64,000 bases of DNA from Bacteroidales bacterium (GTDB taxonomy: Bacteria > Bacteroidota > Bacteroidia > Bacteroidales > UBA932). The stretch is taken from positions 1 through 64,000 of the forward strand of contig JAGCJX010000007.1 of the NCBI GenBank assembly GCA_017647795.1, given 5' to 3'. The notes under the pieces are model-generated. The model worked only from the letters and a program-made list of their open reading frames with translations. It did no database searches and was not told the origin of the DNA. The position numbers were made by a program, and so were the translations under genes. Positions 1 to 9,400 of the stretch are shown here, one piece after another (position 1 is the stretch's first letter; every line of letters begins with the position of its first letter).

Positions 1-539
1 AGTTTCCTGTCGCACGCGTAGTGTATATAAAAGAGACGTTCGTCCCATTCTTTTGCTTTTGTGAGAATGGTTATGTGATGGGTAAAACTGATGCTAAGAA
101 ATGGCACGATTGGGAAGTCATTCAAATTCGTCAGTTGCAACTGACGAATTGTATCTAACTCAGAAACCGGAAGTTGCGTTATTTTCACATCATCAACGAC
201 AGGAAGTATGTGAAATTCGTCAGTCGGAACTGACGAATTTCTTTCAATACTACTCCAGGCTTCATAGAATATGCGCATATTCTTCAGGTTCGTCTCACCA
301 AAGCCTCGAATACCTGGCATTTCGCTACGTAAACGCTGGCTTATAGACTTTATCATACCTGATCCCCAGCCCTTTTTTCTTGTATTCAAAGACAGGAAAC
401 GCCCCACTCCATAATACAATGCCAACTGTTCCTGATTAACGGCTTTCGCTGCTCTAGCTTGGCTCTGCAATATGGCAGTCTTCAACAAATTTACAGCATC
501 AATAGTTTGCTGATTTGAATCATACTCAATCGGGTCCAT
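1..539 (-). CDS. YhcG-like protein (DUF1016 N-terminal domain), 3' end outside window
   Basis: The minus-strand frame stays open from the ATG at 539 to the window edge, giving the first 179 or so residues. It starts MDPIEYDSNQQT and contains the motif pattern of the DUF1016/YhcG N-terminal domain: a helix around QARAAKAVNQEQLALYYGVG, then SLNTRKKGWGSGMIKSIS and MPGIRGFGETNLKNMRIFYE. In known family members this domain precedes a PDDEXK nuclease domain, which would lie beyond the window. An ATG at 542 is one codon earlier. The gene carries two palindromic insertions (125-150, 212-241) in different reading frames. Members are common in accessory and defence-related loci; the actual role here is not determinable from this fragment. 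Confidence 0.8.
   Translation of the reverse strand, partial: MDPIEYDSNQQTIDAVNLLKTAILQSQARAAKAVNQEQLALYYGVGRFLSLNTRKKGWGSGMIKSISQRLRSEMPGIRGFGETNLKNMRIFYEAWSSIERNSSVPTDEFHILPVVDDVKITQLPVSELDTIRQLQLTNLNDFPIVPFLSISFTHHITILTKAKEWDERLFYIHYACDRK
125..150. repeat. Perfect 26-bp palindrome inside the YhcG-like gene
   Basis: The segment AATTCGTCAGTTG followed by its exact reverse complement forms a 26-bp perfect palindrome. Read on the gene strand it encodes IRQLQLTN. It shares its core AATTCGTCAGT with the second copy at 212-241, but is read in a different codon phase. Confidence 0.9.
212..241. repeat. Palindrome with 13-bp arms inside the YhcG-like gene
   Basis: Arms GAAATTCGTCAGT (212-224) and its reverse complement (229-241) flank a 4-base loop. 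Read on the gene strand it encodes NSSVPTDEF. It has the same core as the palindrome at 125-150 but sits in another reading frame, which points to a mobile or spreading palindromic element tolerated inside coding sequence. Confidence 0.88.
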
Positions 540-571
540 CATATCCTATATACATTAGTAGTGGTCAAAAA

Positions 572-601
572 CAAAGATAGGTATTTATTCTTACCCTCCA
601 A
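572..601 (-). promoter_or_regulatory. Bacteroidetes-type promoter of the YhcG-like gene
   Basis: On the minus strand a perfect -7 box TATCTTTG (579 to 572) lies about 30 bases upstream of the start codon. A TTGG element (601 to 598) sits 18 bases further upstream at the place of the -33 box. Confidence 0.6.
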
Positions 602-743
602 GATATTCACTAGCTTATTAAATATAGTAATCCTATCCCCTTCATTATAACGAAAGATCATTAAGACTCTATATAATATCCATATATAAAAAGAGGGACC
701 AATTCACCAGAATTTGGCCCATTTTTTGGGATACTACACACGA

Positions 744-775
744 AAAGTGGCCTACAGATATCTGTAAGCCACTTT
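744..775. repeat. 32-bp near-perfect palindrome next to the tRNA-Ser 3'-end copy
   Basis: AAAGTGGC, then TACAGATATCTGTA in the centre, then GCCACTTT form a 32-bp dyad with a single mismatched pair (752/767). It could fold as a strong hairpin or bind a dimeric protein. It lies 2 bases from the duplicated tRNA-Ser 3' end. The preceding stretch 602-743 is AT-rich and shows no gene or clear signal. Confidence 0.75.
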
Positions 776-777
776 GT

Positions 778-795
778 TGCGGAGAGAGAGGGATT
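778..795 (-). repeat. 18-bp copy of the tRNA-Ser 3' end (possible attachment-site remnant)
   Basis: Positions 778-795 are identical to 973-990, which cover the discriminator, the whole 3' acceptor strand and part of the T-arm of tRNA-Ser. The match stops at the T-loop. Tyrosine recombinases of integrated elements commonly use tRNA 3' ends and leave such direct repeats. No integrase gene is visible in the window, so the assignment to an att site is inference. Confidence 0.55.
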
Positions 796-864
796 GGGCT
801 CGCCCTGCGGGCTGTGCATTCCCTCTGTACTCGCCGTAGGGCCCTTGCAGAATTATTGCAGCTT

Positions 865-946
865 GTGTGCCGGTGGCACACAATGGCTGTTTTATATTTT
901 TTCCCACGCTCGAGCTTACTCGGCTGGGGGAAAAATAAAAACAGCC
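865..946. repeat. Cluster of inverted repeats between the tRNA copy and tRNA-Ser
   Basis: Two dyads are visible. GTGTGCC (865-871) pairs with GGCACAC (875-881) around a 3-base loop. The arms 885-905 (GGCTG, a T-run, CCC) and 928-946 (GGG, an A-run, CAGCC) form a long imperfect stem. The gene-poor block 540-974 is therefore structured rather than empty, but no coding sequence in it looks credible. Confidence 0.6.
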
Positions 947-974
947 CAGCGCTTTGCGCTGAGCTGCATTTCTG

Positions 975-1059
975 CGGAGAGAGAGGGATTCGAACCCCCG
1001 GACGCTCTCACGTCAACGGTTTTCAAGACCGCCGCATTCGACCACTCTGCCATCTCTCC
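975..1059 (-). tRNA. tRNA-Ser (anticodon UGA)
   Basis: On the minus strand the acceptor GGAGAGA (5' end at 1059) pairs with TCTCTCC ending at 976, followed by the discriminator G at 975. The anticodon loop CTTGAAA gives UGA. The T-arm GGGGG-TTCGAAT-CCCTC and a long variable arm are those of a class II tRNA. The 3' CCA is not encoded. Its 3' end is duplicated at 778-795. Confidence 0.96.
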
Positions 1060-1081
1060 AATCCTTTCTTTGAAAGGGGAT

Positions 1082-1113
1082 GCAAAAGTAGGAATAATTT
1101 CAGATATTCCAAA
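1082..1113 (-). promoter_or_regulatory. Promoter of tRNA-Ser
   Basis: On the minus strand TTTG (1113 to 1110) and TACTTTTGC (1090 to 1082) are separated by 19 bases, a textbook match to the Bacteroidetes -33/-7 arrangement. The -7 box ends 22 bases before the tRNA 5' end. Confidence 0.75.
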
Positions 1114-1120
1114 AAAAACT

Positions 1121-2527
1121 CTATAAATTCATGAAAGTAAAGGTAAATTCGGCTCCTCCAGCCGCAGAACGAGCCACAGAAATCTCTCCTCCGTGCATTA
1201 CAACAGCGTTCCGAACGATGGAAAGTCCCAGACCAGTTCCTCCCATTTTGCGGCTCCGTCCTTTGTCAATCCGGTAGAAGCGTTCAAAAATCCGAGGCAG
1301 GTGCTGCTCGGGAATGCCGACTCCGTTATCGGAGAACACAAAACGATAACCCGTGACGTGCTCCCCTTCCTGCAACAAGGAACCTCGCAACTCGATGCGG
1401 CTTCCTCCCGAATAGGCCAAGGCATTGTCGATCAAGTTGCGGAAAACCGCATCCAACAAGGAGGCATTGCCCTGCAAGGTCATAGAATCGGGCAACTCAA
1501 CAAAGACCTCAAACTGCTGTTCCTGCAACCGGTGCTGCATGTCCGAAAAGACTTCTTCAATCAAGGCATTCAAGGACAGGGGTTCCTTGTCGATGAGTTC
1601 CTTGCCTTCGTCCATCCGGGTAATGGTCGCGATGTCGCGCATCAGGCGGGCCAGGCGGTTGGCCTGAGCATAACATTTCTCGTGGAAATCCGCCACCTTC
1701 TCTGCGGGCAGGTTCGGATTCTGCTGAATGGTTTCCAAATAACCCTGGATGATGGTGACCGGGGTCTTCAACTCGTGGTTGATGTTCTGTGTCAATTGTT
1801 TCTTTAGGACCGTCTGTTGCTCGCGGGTCTCCTTCAGTTCTCGGTACATTCGAATCAGCTGATTGGAAATGGAACCCAATTCATCTTGCGAAAATTCGGG
1901 CACTTGCGAAAGGTCTTCGCCGGCCTGTACCCTCGAAGCAAAGTCCTGCAACCGTTCAATGTTCTGCCCCAATCGGCGGGTGTAAAAAAAGATCGCTAAG
2001 CAGAACCCCATGCTCACCAGAAGCACAAAGAAAATAAATCGACGGTCGCTCCACAAGACCGAAGGCCAAGTAAAACGATAGGGCAAGGCCATCCGAACTA
2101 CGTAGGTGTCGTAGGAACGGGCCGCATAGAAATACGGCTTGCGAACCTCCTGGGAATAACGGAACTGGGTAAATCCTTCTCCCTCACGCAAAGCCTGACG
2201 GATCTCGTCCCGGTCCAGGTGGTTGGACATCCCCTCCACCGCGGCCTGGGTATCGTACAGAACACGGCCGGTGGTGTCCACTACCGTAATGCGCAGGTCC
2301 TCAAAATGGTCCCCCGCCTCCTTGGGGATGAGTTGCTGGGCAGCATCCTCGTAGCAACAGCCTTCGACCAGCAAGGCATCAAAACAACGATTAAAAATCT
2401 GCAGCTGCTGGTTGAGGGAATCCACTTGAATGTCCTTCTCCCGTCGCACCTGAAAAATCAGGAAGAGCAACAGAAAGAGGAAAAAGAAAAGGAAGAGCGT
2501 CAGAAAAAGACGCTGGTGCATGGGCAT
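1121..2527 (-). CDS. Sensor histidine kinase
   Basis: This is a membrane sensor kinase of 468 residues. It has an N-terminal membrane segment ([19 protein letters not shown]), a periplasmic sensor region, a second membrane segment ([19 protein letters not shown]), a HAMP-like linker, then the phosphoacceptor H251 in NINHELKTP, and a HATPase domain with the N box ([11 protein letters not shown]), DNGVGIP and [10 protein letters not shown]. The start ATG at 2527 lies one base after the stop of the response regulator gene, so the two are co-translated. It should phosphorylate that regulator. The stimulus is unknown; the upstream partner in the run is a dipeptidyl peptidase. ATGs further upstream (2590, 2545) would overlap the regulator and are less likely. 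Confidence 0.93.
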   Translation of the reverse strand: MPMHQRLFLTLFLFFFLFLLLFLIFQVRREKDIQVDSLNQQLQIFNRCFDALLVEGCCYEDAAQQLIPKEAGDHFEDLRITVVDTTGRVLYDTQAAVEGMSNHLDRDEIRQALREGEGFTQFRYSQEVRKPYFYAARSYDTYVVRMALPYRFTWPSVLWSDRRFIFFVLLVSMGFCLAIFFYTRRLGQNIERLQDFASRVQAGEDLSQVPEFSQDELGSISNQLIRMYRELKETREQQTVLKKQLTQNINHELKTPVTIIQGYLETIQQNPNLPAEKVADFHEKCYAQANRLARLMRDIATITRMDEGKELIDKEPLSLNALIEEVFSDMQHRLQEQQFEVFVELPDSMTLQGNASLLDAVFRNLIDNALAYSGGSRIELRGSLLQEGEHVTGYRFVFSDNGVGIPEQHLPRIFERFYRIDKGRSRKMGGTGLGLSIVRNAVVMHGGEISVARSAAGGAEFTFTFMNL

Positions 2528-2528
2528 T

Positions 2529-3218
2529 TTATGCTTCGAATCCATAGCCGTAGCCGATGCGTGTGACAATGTTCTTTCCGTACGGCGCAATTTTCTTGCG
2601 CAAGCGGGTGATGTTTACATCGATGGTCCGGTCGACCACAATCACATCGTCGGGCCAGATGCTGGAGAGCAATTCCTCGCGAGAGAAGATCTTTCCTACG
2701 TGAGCCAACAGAAACGAAAGGATGTCGAACTCCTTCCGAGTCAGGAGGATTTCTTCACCTGCCACGTAACAACGTTTGGTCTGTACATGGACCTGCAACG
2801 TCTGGTAACTCAACACCTGCGAATCACGCGGCTCTGCCGGTCGACTCCGACGCAGGACGCTCTGCACACGGGCAATGACCTCCTTCAATGAAAAGGGCTT
2901 GGAAATGTAATCGTCTCCTCCGATTTCAAGACCCCGTACCGTATCGGCTTCGGTGTCACGGGCAGAACAGAAGATGATCGGAATGGCGGCCGTTTGCGGG
3001 TTGGCTTTGAGGTGTTCCGCAAAATGGAACCCACTCATCGCCCCCATCATCACATCCAACAGGATCAGGTCATAGGACAAAAGGTCCATCGTCAGGGCCT
3101 CTTCCGCACTATGAGCAACATCCACAGCATAACCGGCCAACTCCAGGTTCAACTGGAGGATTTCGCACAAATCCTCCTCGTCGTCCACCACCAAAATCCG
3201 AATCGTTCGGCTATCCAT
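2529..3218 (-). CDS. OmpR/PhoB-family response regulator
   Basis: The 229-residue protein has a receiver domain (residues 4-120) with the acidic pocket VDDEE, the phosphoacceptor D55 in LILLDVMMG, and the KPF lysine motif. A winged-helix DNA-binding domain of OmpR type follows (LTRKEFDILSFLLAHVGKIF, then VDVNITRLRKKI-like positions up to GYGYGFE). It is expressed with the histidine kinase just downstream and begins 5 bases after the dipeptidyl peptidase gene stops. The targets cannot be read from the sequence. Confidence 0.95.
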   Translation of the reverse strand: MDSRTIRILVVDDEEDLCEILQLNLELAGYAVDVAHSAEEALTMDLLSYDLILLDVMMGAMSGFHFAEHLKANPQTAAIPIIFCSARDTEADTVRGLEIGGDDYISKPFSLKEVIARVQSVLRRSRPAEPRDSQVLSYQTLQVHVQTKRCYVAGEEILLTRKEFDILSFLLAHVGKIFSREELLSSIWPDDVIVVDRTIDVNITRLRKKIAPYGKNIVTRIGYGYGFEA

Positions 3219-3222
3219 AGGC

Positions 3223-5376
3223 CTACAAATAATCGTCGAAGTACAAGGAAACTTTGTCCATCAAGTGGATGCGGTCGCGGCCCAAAACATTGTGCTCGGC
3301 ACAAGGATAAGGGAAGTAATCCACTTGCACGTTGTTGATGATGCATTGACGGATGAAACTCAAGCTGTGCTCCCAAAGCACCACGTTGTCGATGGCTCCT
3401 TGGCAAATCAACAATTTTCCTTTCAAGTCTTTGGCCTTGTTCAGCAAGCTGACTTTTTCGTAGCCTTCCGCATTGCGGTGGGGTGAGTCCATGTAGCGTT
3501 CGCCGTACATCACTTCGTACCACTTCCAATCGATTACCGGACCACCGGCTACCGCCACTTTGAAGACCTCCGGATAATTGGTAATCAAGGAGATGGTCAT
3601 AAAACCACCGTAACTCCAACCGTGAACGCCGATCCGCTCTGCATCCACATACGGCAACGAAGTCAAGAGTTTGATACCCTCCATCTGGTCGGCCATTTCG
3701 GCTTGACCACATTGACCGTGGATGGCTTTTTCAAAGGCCGCTCCGCGGTTGGAGGTACCCCGGTTGTCTTGTACATACACCAAGTAACCGCGTTGTGCCA
3801 TGTACATTTCCCAACGACGCAATTCGGCACACCAGGTATTCTTCACCATTTGGGAGTGAGGTCCACCATAGACGTACACAATGACCGGGTATTTCTTTTC
3901 GGGATCGAAATCCTTCGGTTTGATCAGACGGTAGTAGTTTTCGTAAGCACCATCGGCACTGGGAACCGTTCCCAAATCAATCTCACACATCGCATAATCG
4001 GCCAAGGGATCGCTTGCTGTGAACAGATTGGTCTCAAACTTCGCATCGGTCGAGCGCAAATCAATGACGCGCGGCACATTCAGGCTGCTGTAGGTATCCA
4101 AGAAATACTTGCAGTCACCGCTCAGCTGGATGTTGTGCCAACCTTCGGCCGGAGTCAAGCGGGTGCGTTTACCCGAACGGAACTCTTGACGGAAGAGGTG
4201 GTTTTCCACCGGAGAAACCTCTGCGGAGGTGTAATACACCGCTTTGGCATCCTGGCCAAGGTACTGTACATCGGCATCCACCTGGGTCAAACGTTCTACC
4301 TTACCCTCCAGGTCACAGAGGTAAAGGTTGCGGTAACCGTCGCGGTTGTCGGTACGGTAAATGAACTTCTGGTCATCGCCTTTCAAGAAAACGATGGGAT
4401 CCTGCGGTTCTACGTATTTTTCGTTGCTTTCAGTCAAGAGGGTCTTGATGAACTTGCCGTTTTCGGCTGCATATTGGTTGAGGTGCATTTCCTTTTGGTC
4501 GCGGTTCAATACTTGGACAAAAATGGATTTTCCATCCGGACTCCAAGTAATGTTGGTCAAATATTGTTCACGACCGAAATCATTCACTTTCAATGTCTTG
4601 TAAGTCTGTAATGCAAGATCAAAGACCACGAGTTGTACGTTTTCAGAAGGCATACCAGCCATCGGGTACTTGATGTTTTTCAAGGAACCGGTACGGGTGT
4701 TGATGTCCAACAAGGGGAAGGTTGCAACCGCAGATTCGTCTTTGCGGTAATAGGCCAACTTGGTTCCATCAGGAGACCAGAAGATACCCCCGGCTATTCC
4801 GAACTCGTTGCGGCTCACGCTCTGACCGTTCACGATGTTGGTATCCGCATCATTGGTCACAGAGAAGACGTTGCCATTCTTGTCGCAGTAGAAGAGGTTG
4901 TTCTTGCGGGTGAAGGCAAACACATCGCCCTTGGCCGCCGGGGTAAAGTTCGCGACGTGTTTGGGCATTGTAAACGAATAAACCAAGGTCTTCTCGGCGA
5001 TGTTGATTTTGTAATAGGTTTCATTCTGAACGAGGGAAATGTGATTCACGTCCAGCCAACGGTAATACGGGAATCGTTGCAAATCGGTCTTGAGCAAAGC
5101 ATTGACTTCGTCCAGTGTAATGAGGTTCAATTCCACACCCAGGGCCGGTTGGCTGGCTACCAGAGCTTTGTCTGCCACATAAGTCAGCACAGAAGTTTCC
5201 GGTCTCCATTGGTAGGCCTTGTTCCGGGGATTCAGGTGAGCACCCAAAATGGTCTCCTCCATGGTCAATATTTTACCATCCGAAGCGCCGGCTTCTTTTA
5301 CCGAAAAAACACCGGGTTGGGCAGAAACAGACAGCCCCATACCCGCTACCATCAAACTCATCAGAATGCGTTTCAT
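3223..5376 (-). CDS. Dipeptidyl peptidase IV (S9 family), secreted
   Basis: The 717-residue protein has a signal peptide (MKRILMSLMVAGMGLSVSAQ), a DPPIV beta-propeller domain over roughly residues 80-480, and a C-terminal alpha/beta-hydrolase peptidase. The catalytic triad is visible as S588 in GWSYGGF, D663 in GAIDNVV and H695 in AEHNVLG, with spacing like mammalian DPP4. It removes Xaa-Pro or Xaa-Ala dipeptides from peptide N-termini in the periplasm. It lies 19 bases after lspA and 4 bases before the response regulator, so it may be co-expressed with the two-component system. Confidence 0.95.
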   Translation of the reverse strand: MKRILMSLMVAGMGLSVSAQPGVFSVKEAGASDGKILTMEETILGAHLNPRNKAYQWRPETSVLTYVADKALVASQPALGVELNLITLDEVNALLKTDLQRFPYYRWLDVNHISLVQNETYYKINIAEKTLVYSFTMPKHVANFTPAAKGDVFAFTRKNNLFYCDKNGNVFSVTNDADTNIVNGQSVSRNEFGIAGGIFWSPDGTKLAYYRKDESAVATFPLLDINTRTGSLKNIKYPMAGMPSENVQLVVFDLALQTYKTLKVNDFGREQYLTNITWSPDGKSIFVQVLNRDQKEMHLNQYAAENGKFIKTLLTESNEKYVEPQDPIVFLKGDDQKFIYRTDNRDGYRNLYLCDLEGKVERLTQVDADVQYLGQDAKAVYYTSAEVSPVENHLFRQEFRSGKRTRLTPAEGWHNIQLSGDCKYFLDTYSSLNVPRVIDLRSTDAKFETNLFTASDPLADYAMCEIDLGTVPSADGAYENYYRLIKPKDFDPEKKYPVIVYVYGGPHSQMVKNTWCAELRRWEMYMAQRGYLVYVQDNRGTSNRGAAFEKAIHGQCGQAEMADQMEGIKLLTSLPYVDAERIGVHGWSYGGFMTISLITNYPEVFKVAVAGGPVIDWKWYEVMYGERYMDSPHRNAEGYEKVSLLNKAKDLKGKLLICQGAIDNVVLWEHSLSFIRQCIINNVQVDYFPYPCAEHNVLGRDRIHLMDKVSLYFDDYL

Positions 5377-5395
5377 ATCGTTATCTTGAATCTAT

Positions 5396-6046
5396 TTACT
5401 TGTTATCAGCCGCTTGTTTTTTCATCGATTTCTCTTCTTCAGAAAAAAAGCGCCATTGAAAAAGAATGAGGTAAAAAGCTCCCACCGTGATGCAGGAGTC
5501 TGCAAAATTGAAAACCGGACGGAAGAAAACCAGTTCCTTTCCACCCACGAACGGCACCCACTCGGGCCATGTCGTATCGATCAACGGGAAGTACAACATG
5601 TCCACAACCTTGCCGAAAAACATCGGAGCATAGCCCCCACCCTCGGGAAGGAACTGTGCCACTTGCTGGTAAGTGGACTCGCCAAAGAGTACCCCGTAAA
5701 ACAGACAATCAATGATGTTGCCCAGGGCTCCTACCAGGATCAACACAACACCCACCAGCACTCCCATCGGGGCCTTGCGCTGCAACAGACGGCGCACATA
5801 CCAGAACAGGAAGCCTACCAACACAATACGGAACAAAGTGAGCAAGAACTTACCCACAGCTCCCCCGAAGGCCATGCCAAATGCCATGCCCTTGTTCTCA
5901 ATAAAATAAATCTGGAACCAATCGCCCAGAACAGAAAAACCTTCCCCGATGGTCATCTGCGTCTTTACCAAAATTTTGGATACCTGATCAATCAGGATCA
6001 GCAGAGCACCCATCAGGAAAAGTTTCTGAGAAGTGGTCAACTTCAT
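5396..6046 (-). CDS. lspA: Lipoprotein signal peptidase
   Basis: This is an inner-membrane aspartic peptidase of 216 residues that cleaves prolipoprotein signal peptides after lipidation. Four hydrophobic segments are visible. The two catalytic aspartates lie in GNIIDCLFYG and FNFADSCITVG. The length is somewhat above the usual 160-170 residues because of a loop between the aspartates, as is common in Bacteroidetes. It starts 7 bases after the DksA-like gene and is probably in the same transcript. Confidence 0.95.
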   Translation of the reverse strand: MKLTTSQKLFLMGALLILIDQVSKILVKTQMTIGEGFSVLGDWFQIYFIENKGMAFGMAFGGAVGKFLLTLFRIVLVGFLFWYVRRLLQRKAPMGVLVGVVLILVGALGNIIDCLFYGVLFGESTYQQVAQFLPEGGGYAPMFFGKVVDMLYFPLIDTTWPEWVPFVGGKELVFFRPVFNFADSCITVGAFYLILFQWRFFSEEEKSMKKQAADNK

Positions 6047-6052
6047 AGATCG

Positions 6053-6442
6053 TTAGCGATTCTGGTTCATTTTCGCCTCGATACTCAACGTTGCGTGAGG
6101 CACGATTCTCAATCTTTCCTTCGGAATCAACTTACCGGTTTCTCGGCAGATTCCGTAGGTCTTGTTTTCAATACGGATCAGAGCGGCTTCCAAAGAACGG
6201 ATGAATTTGAATTGACGTTGTGCCAATTGGCCTGTTTCTTCTTTGGACAGCGCCGATGCGCCTTCTTCCAATACTTTGAAGGTCGGAGAGGTATCTTCAA
6301 TATCGTTGCTGGCACTGTGGTTCACAGATGCAGTCATTTGTGCATACTCCGCACGTGCATTGTTCAATTTCTCGAGAATGATCTCTTTGAACTCCTGCAA
6401 CTCCTCATCGCTGTATCGCACCTTTTCTAATTGTTCGTTCAT
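6053..6442 (-). CDS. TraR/DksA-family protein without a zinc finger
   Basis: The 129-residue protein has an N-terminal coiled-coil region and a C-terminal TraR/DksA-like module YGICRETGKLIPKERL. Only one cysteine (in YGIC) remains of the four that bind zinc in DksA, so the finger must be held together without metal. DksA proteins insert their coiled coil into the secondary channel of RNA polymerase; a similar role is inferred. The ATG at 6442 was chosen because an earlier ATG at 6535 would overlap ileS and adds residues not typical of the family. lspA follows closely. Confidence 0.88.
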   Translation of the reverse strand: MNEQLEKVRYSDEELQEFKEIILEKLNNARAEYAQMTASVNHSASNDIEDTSPTFKVLEEGASALSKEETGQLAQRQFKFIRSLEAALIRIENKTYGICRETGKLIPKERLRIVPHATLSIEAKMNQNR

Positions 6443-6492
6443 AACATTCAGTTTTTCAAAATGTTTCACTTTTGTTTTGTAAAGATAACAAG

Positions 6493-9400
6493 TTACACTC
6501 TTTCTACCAAAATTTTGAGTGTGCCTTCGTCCCATTCAACGTCGGCGGCACCTGCTATATTTTGCTCGCAGTGGATTTCTACAGCCAAGGTTTGTTGGCA
6601 AACATACTCAGCAAAATCCACCAGGGCTTGTTCAATTTCTTCACGGGCTTCTACGGTAATGCGGATGCGGTCCACAACCTCAAAGCCACAGTCTTTGCGC
6701 AAGTTTTGAACACGGTTCACCAATTCGCGGGCCACGCCTTCGCGTTTGAGCTCTTCGGTGAGGGTCACGTCCATTGCAACGGTCAAACTACCTTCTGAAG
6801 CAACCAACCATCCCGGCATGTCTTCCGAGGTGATTTCGTAATCCGCTGCTTCCAACACCACGTCTCCCGAAGGCAACGCCAAGGTATATGCAGCAGCACT
6901 GCGTTCGATGGCTGCAATTTCTTCTTGTGCCATGGCACCAAAGGCAGCAGCAATTTCTTTCATCTGCTTGCCGTATTTTTTACCCAATGTCTTGAAGTTG
7001 GGTTTGATCTTCTTGGTAATCAAACCTTGAGTTTCTGTGATGAATTCAATTTCTTTCACGTTCACTTCGTTCAAAACCAAGGCTTTCACTTTTTCAAGTT
7101 GTTCACGAACTTGCTCGTTCAATACCGGTATCAACAAACGCGCCAAAGGTTGACGAACCTTGATGTTCACTTTTCTACGCAAAGCCAACACCATAGAAGT
7201 GGCTTTTTGTGCCAAATCCATGCGTTCTTCCAAAGCCGGGTCGATGAGTTCAAGTTGCGGCTCGGGCATCAGCACATAGTGAACAGAAGCCTCTTTGTGT
7301 GCACCGGATACAGCGTTCAAATCCAGGAAGAGACGTTCCATAAAGAACGGTGCAATCGGAGCTGCGAGGATGGCAACCGTTTCCAATACAGAGTACAAGG
7401 TTTGGTAAGCCGCCAACTTGTCATCGCCTTGACCGCCCCAGAAACGTTTGCGGTTCAAACGTACGTACCAGTTACTTACGTGGTCACAAACGAAATCTTG
7501 GATCAGACGGCCCGCGTTGGTCACGTCGTAATCTTCGTAGCAAGCAATCACGTCGCGGATCAACGAGTTCATCAACGAAATGATCCAACGGTCAATTTCC
7601 GGACGGTCTTGTACCGGGATTTGGGGAGCTTGGTTGTCAAAGCCATCCAAGTTTGCATACAAGGCAAAGAAGGAATAGGTGTTGTACAAGGTTCCAAAGA
7701 ACTTGCGTTTCACCTCGTCCACACCTGCCGCATCAAACTTCAAGTTATCCCACGGTTGGGCATTGGTCAACATGTACCAACGGAGGGCGTCGGCTCCGTG
7801 TTCGTCCAATTGTGCGAACGGATCCACCGCATTGCCCAAACGTTTACTCATCTTGTTGCCTTGCTTGTCAAGTACCAAGCCGTTGGACAAGACGGTGTTG
7901 AATGCAGTTTTGCCCGAAACCATCGTCGAGATAGCGTGCAAGGTAAAGAACCAACCACGGGTTTGGTCCACACCTTCTGCGATAAAGTCTGCGGTTTGAC
8001 CGAATTCCGGAGCTCCCAATTTGGCCAAAGTTTCTTGGGCAAACGGCATGGCTCCTGAGTCAAACCATACGTCAATCAGATCGCTCTCACGACGCATCGG
8101 TTTGCCACTTTCCGAAACCAGGATCCATTGGTCCACGTAAGGACGGTGCAAATCGATCTTTTCGTAGTTTTCTTGTGAGAAGTCGCCCACCACGAAACCT
8201 GCCTTGCGGAACGGGTTTTCGGTCATGAAGCCAGCTTCTACCGAACGGTCCAACGCCTCCATCAATTCGGCTACCGAACCGATGCAACGTTCTTCCTGAC
8301 CATCTTCCGTACGCCAGATCGGGAGCGGAGTACCCCAGTAACGGCTACGGGACAAGTTCCAGTCTTGCAAGTTTTCCAACCACTTGCCGAAACGGCCGCT
8401 ACCGGTGGATTCCGGTTTCCAGCGGATGGTCTTGTTCAACGCAATCATTTGCTCTTGAACGGCAGTCGTACGCACAAACCACGAGTTCAACGGGTAGTAC
8501 AAGACGGGTTTGTCCGTTCTCCAACAGTGAGGATAGGAGTGGGTATGTTTTTCGATTTTGAATACTTTGTTTTCCTGTTTCAACCAAACGCAGAGGTCCA
8601 CGTCAAGGGTCGGAGTTTGGTCGTCGGCTTGCGGATCGTAGGCATTCTTCACATAACGGCCAGCGAACTCACGATAAGCGACTTCGTTCACGGCTTTGGC
8701 CACAAAGTCCGGATGCATGTCTTCCAGGCGGTAGAAACGACCGGTGCGGTCCACCATTGCCTGGCGCATACCGTTCACATCTTCCACCATCAACGGAGGA
8801 ACACCGGCAGCCTTGGCCACCTTGTCGTCATCGCCCCCGAAGGTCGGCGCAATGTGTACGATACCGGTACCGTCTTCAACGGTCACATAATCTCCCGGAA
8901 TCACGCGGAAAGCACCTTCACCCGGGTTGATCCAAGGCATGAGTTGTTCGTAACCGATGCCGCAGAGTTGAGGACCTTGCATCGGTTCACCCAACACTTC
9001 AAAAGGAACGAGTTTGTCACCGGCCTTGTAATCCGACAAAGCCAATTCGGCAGCTTTGGGATTGAAGTGATGATTCAACAAGTCTTTGGCCAACACATAA
9101 ACGGCCGGCACACCGGTATAAGGATTGAAAGAACGGACACGGATGTATTGGATGTGAGGACCCACACACAACGCGGTGTTGGACGGCAAAGTCCAAGGAG
9201 TGGTCGTCCAAGCCAGGAAGTAAACATCCGCACCTTCTGCACCTTCAAACAGGAATTCAGAACGTTCGTCACGCACCACGCGGAATTGGGCCACACAAGT
9301 GGTATCCTTCACATCGCGGTAGCAACCGGGTTGGTTCAACTCGTGGGAGCTCAAACCCGTACCGGCAGCAGGAGAGAACGGCTGGATAGAATATCCCTTG

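Noticed and set aside
101..346. Open frame of 81 codons on the plus strand across the two palindromes
   Set aside because: It is the antisense of the YhcG-like gene. The palindromes make both strands read alike, so similar peptide words appear, but the minus-strand frame has the domain pattern and a promoter.
669..1134. Several open frames of 70-110 codons around tRNA-Ser
   Set aside because: They run across the tRNA and the hairpins, have no family-like pattern and no promoter of their own.
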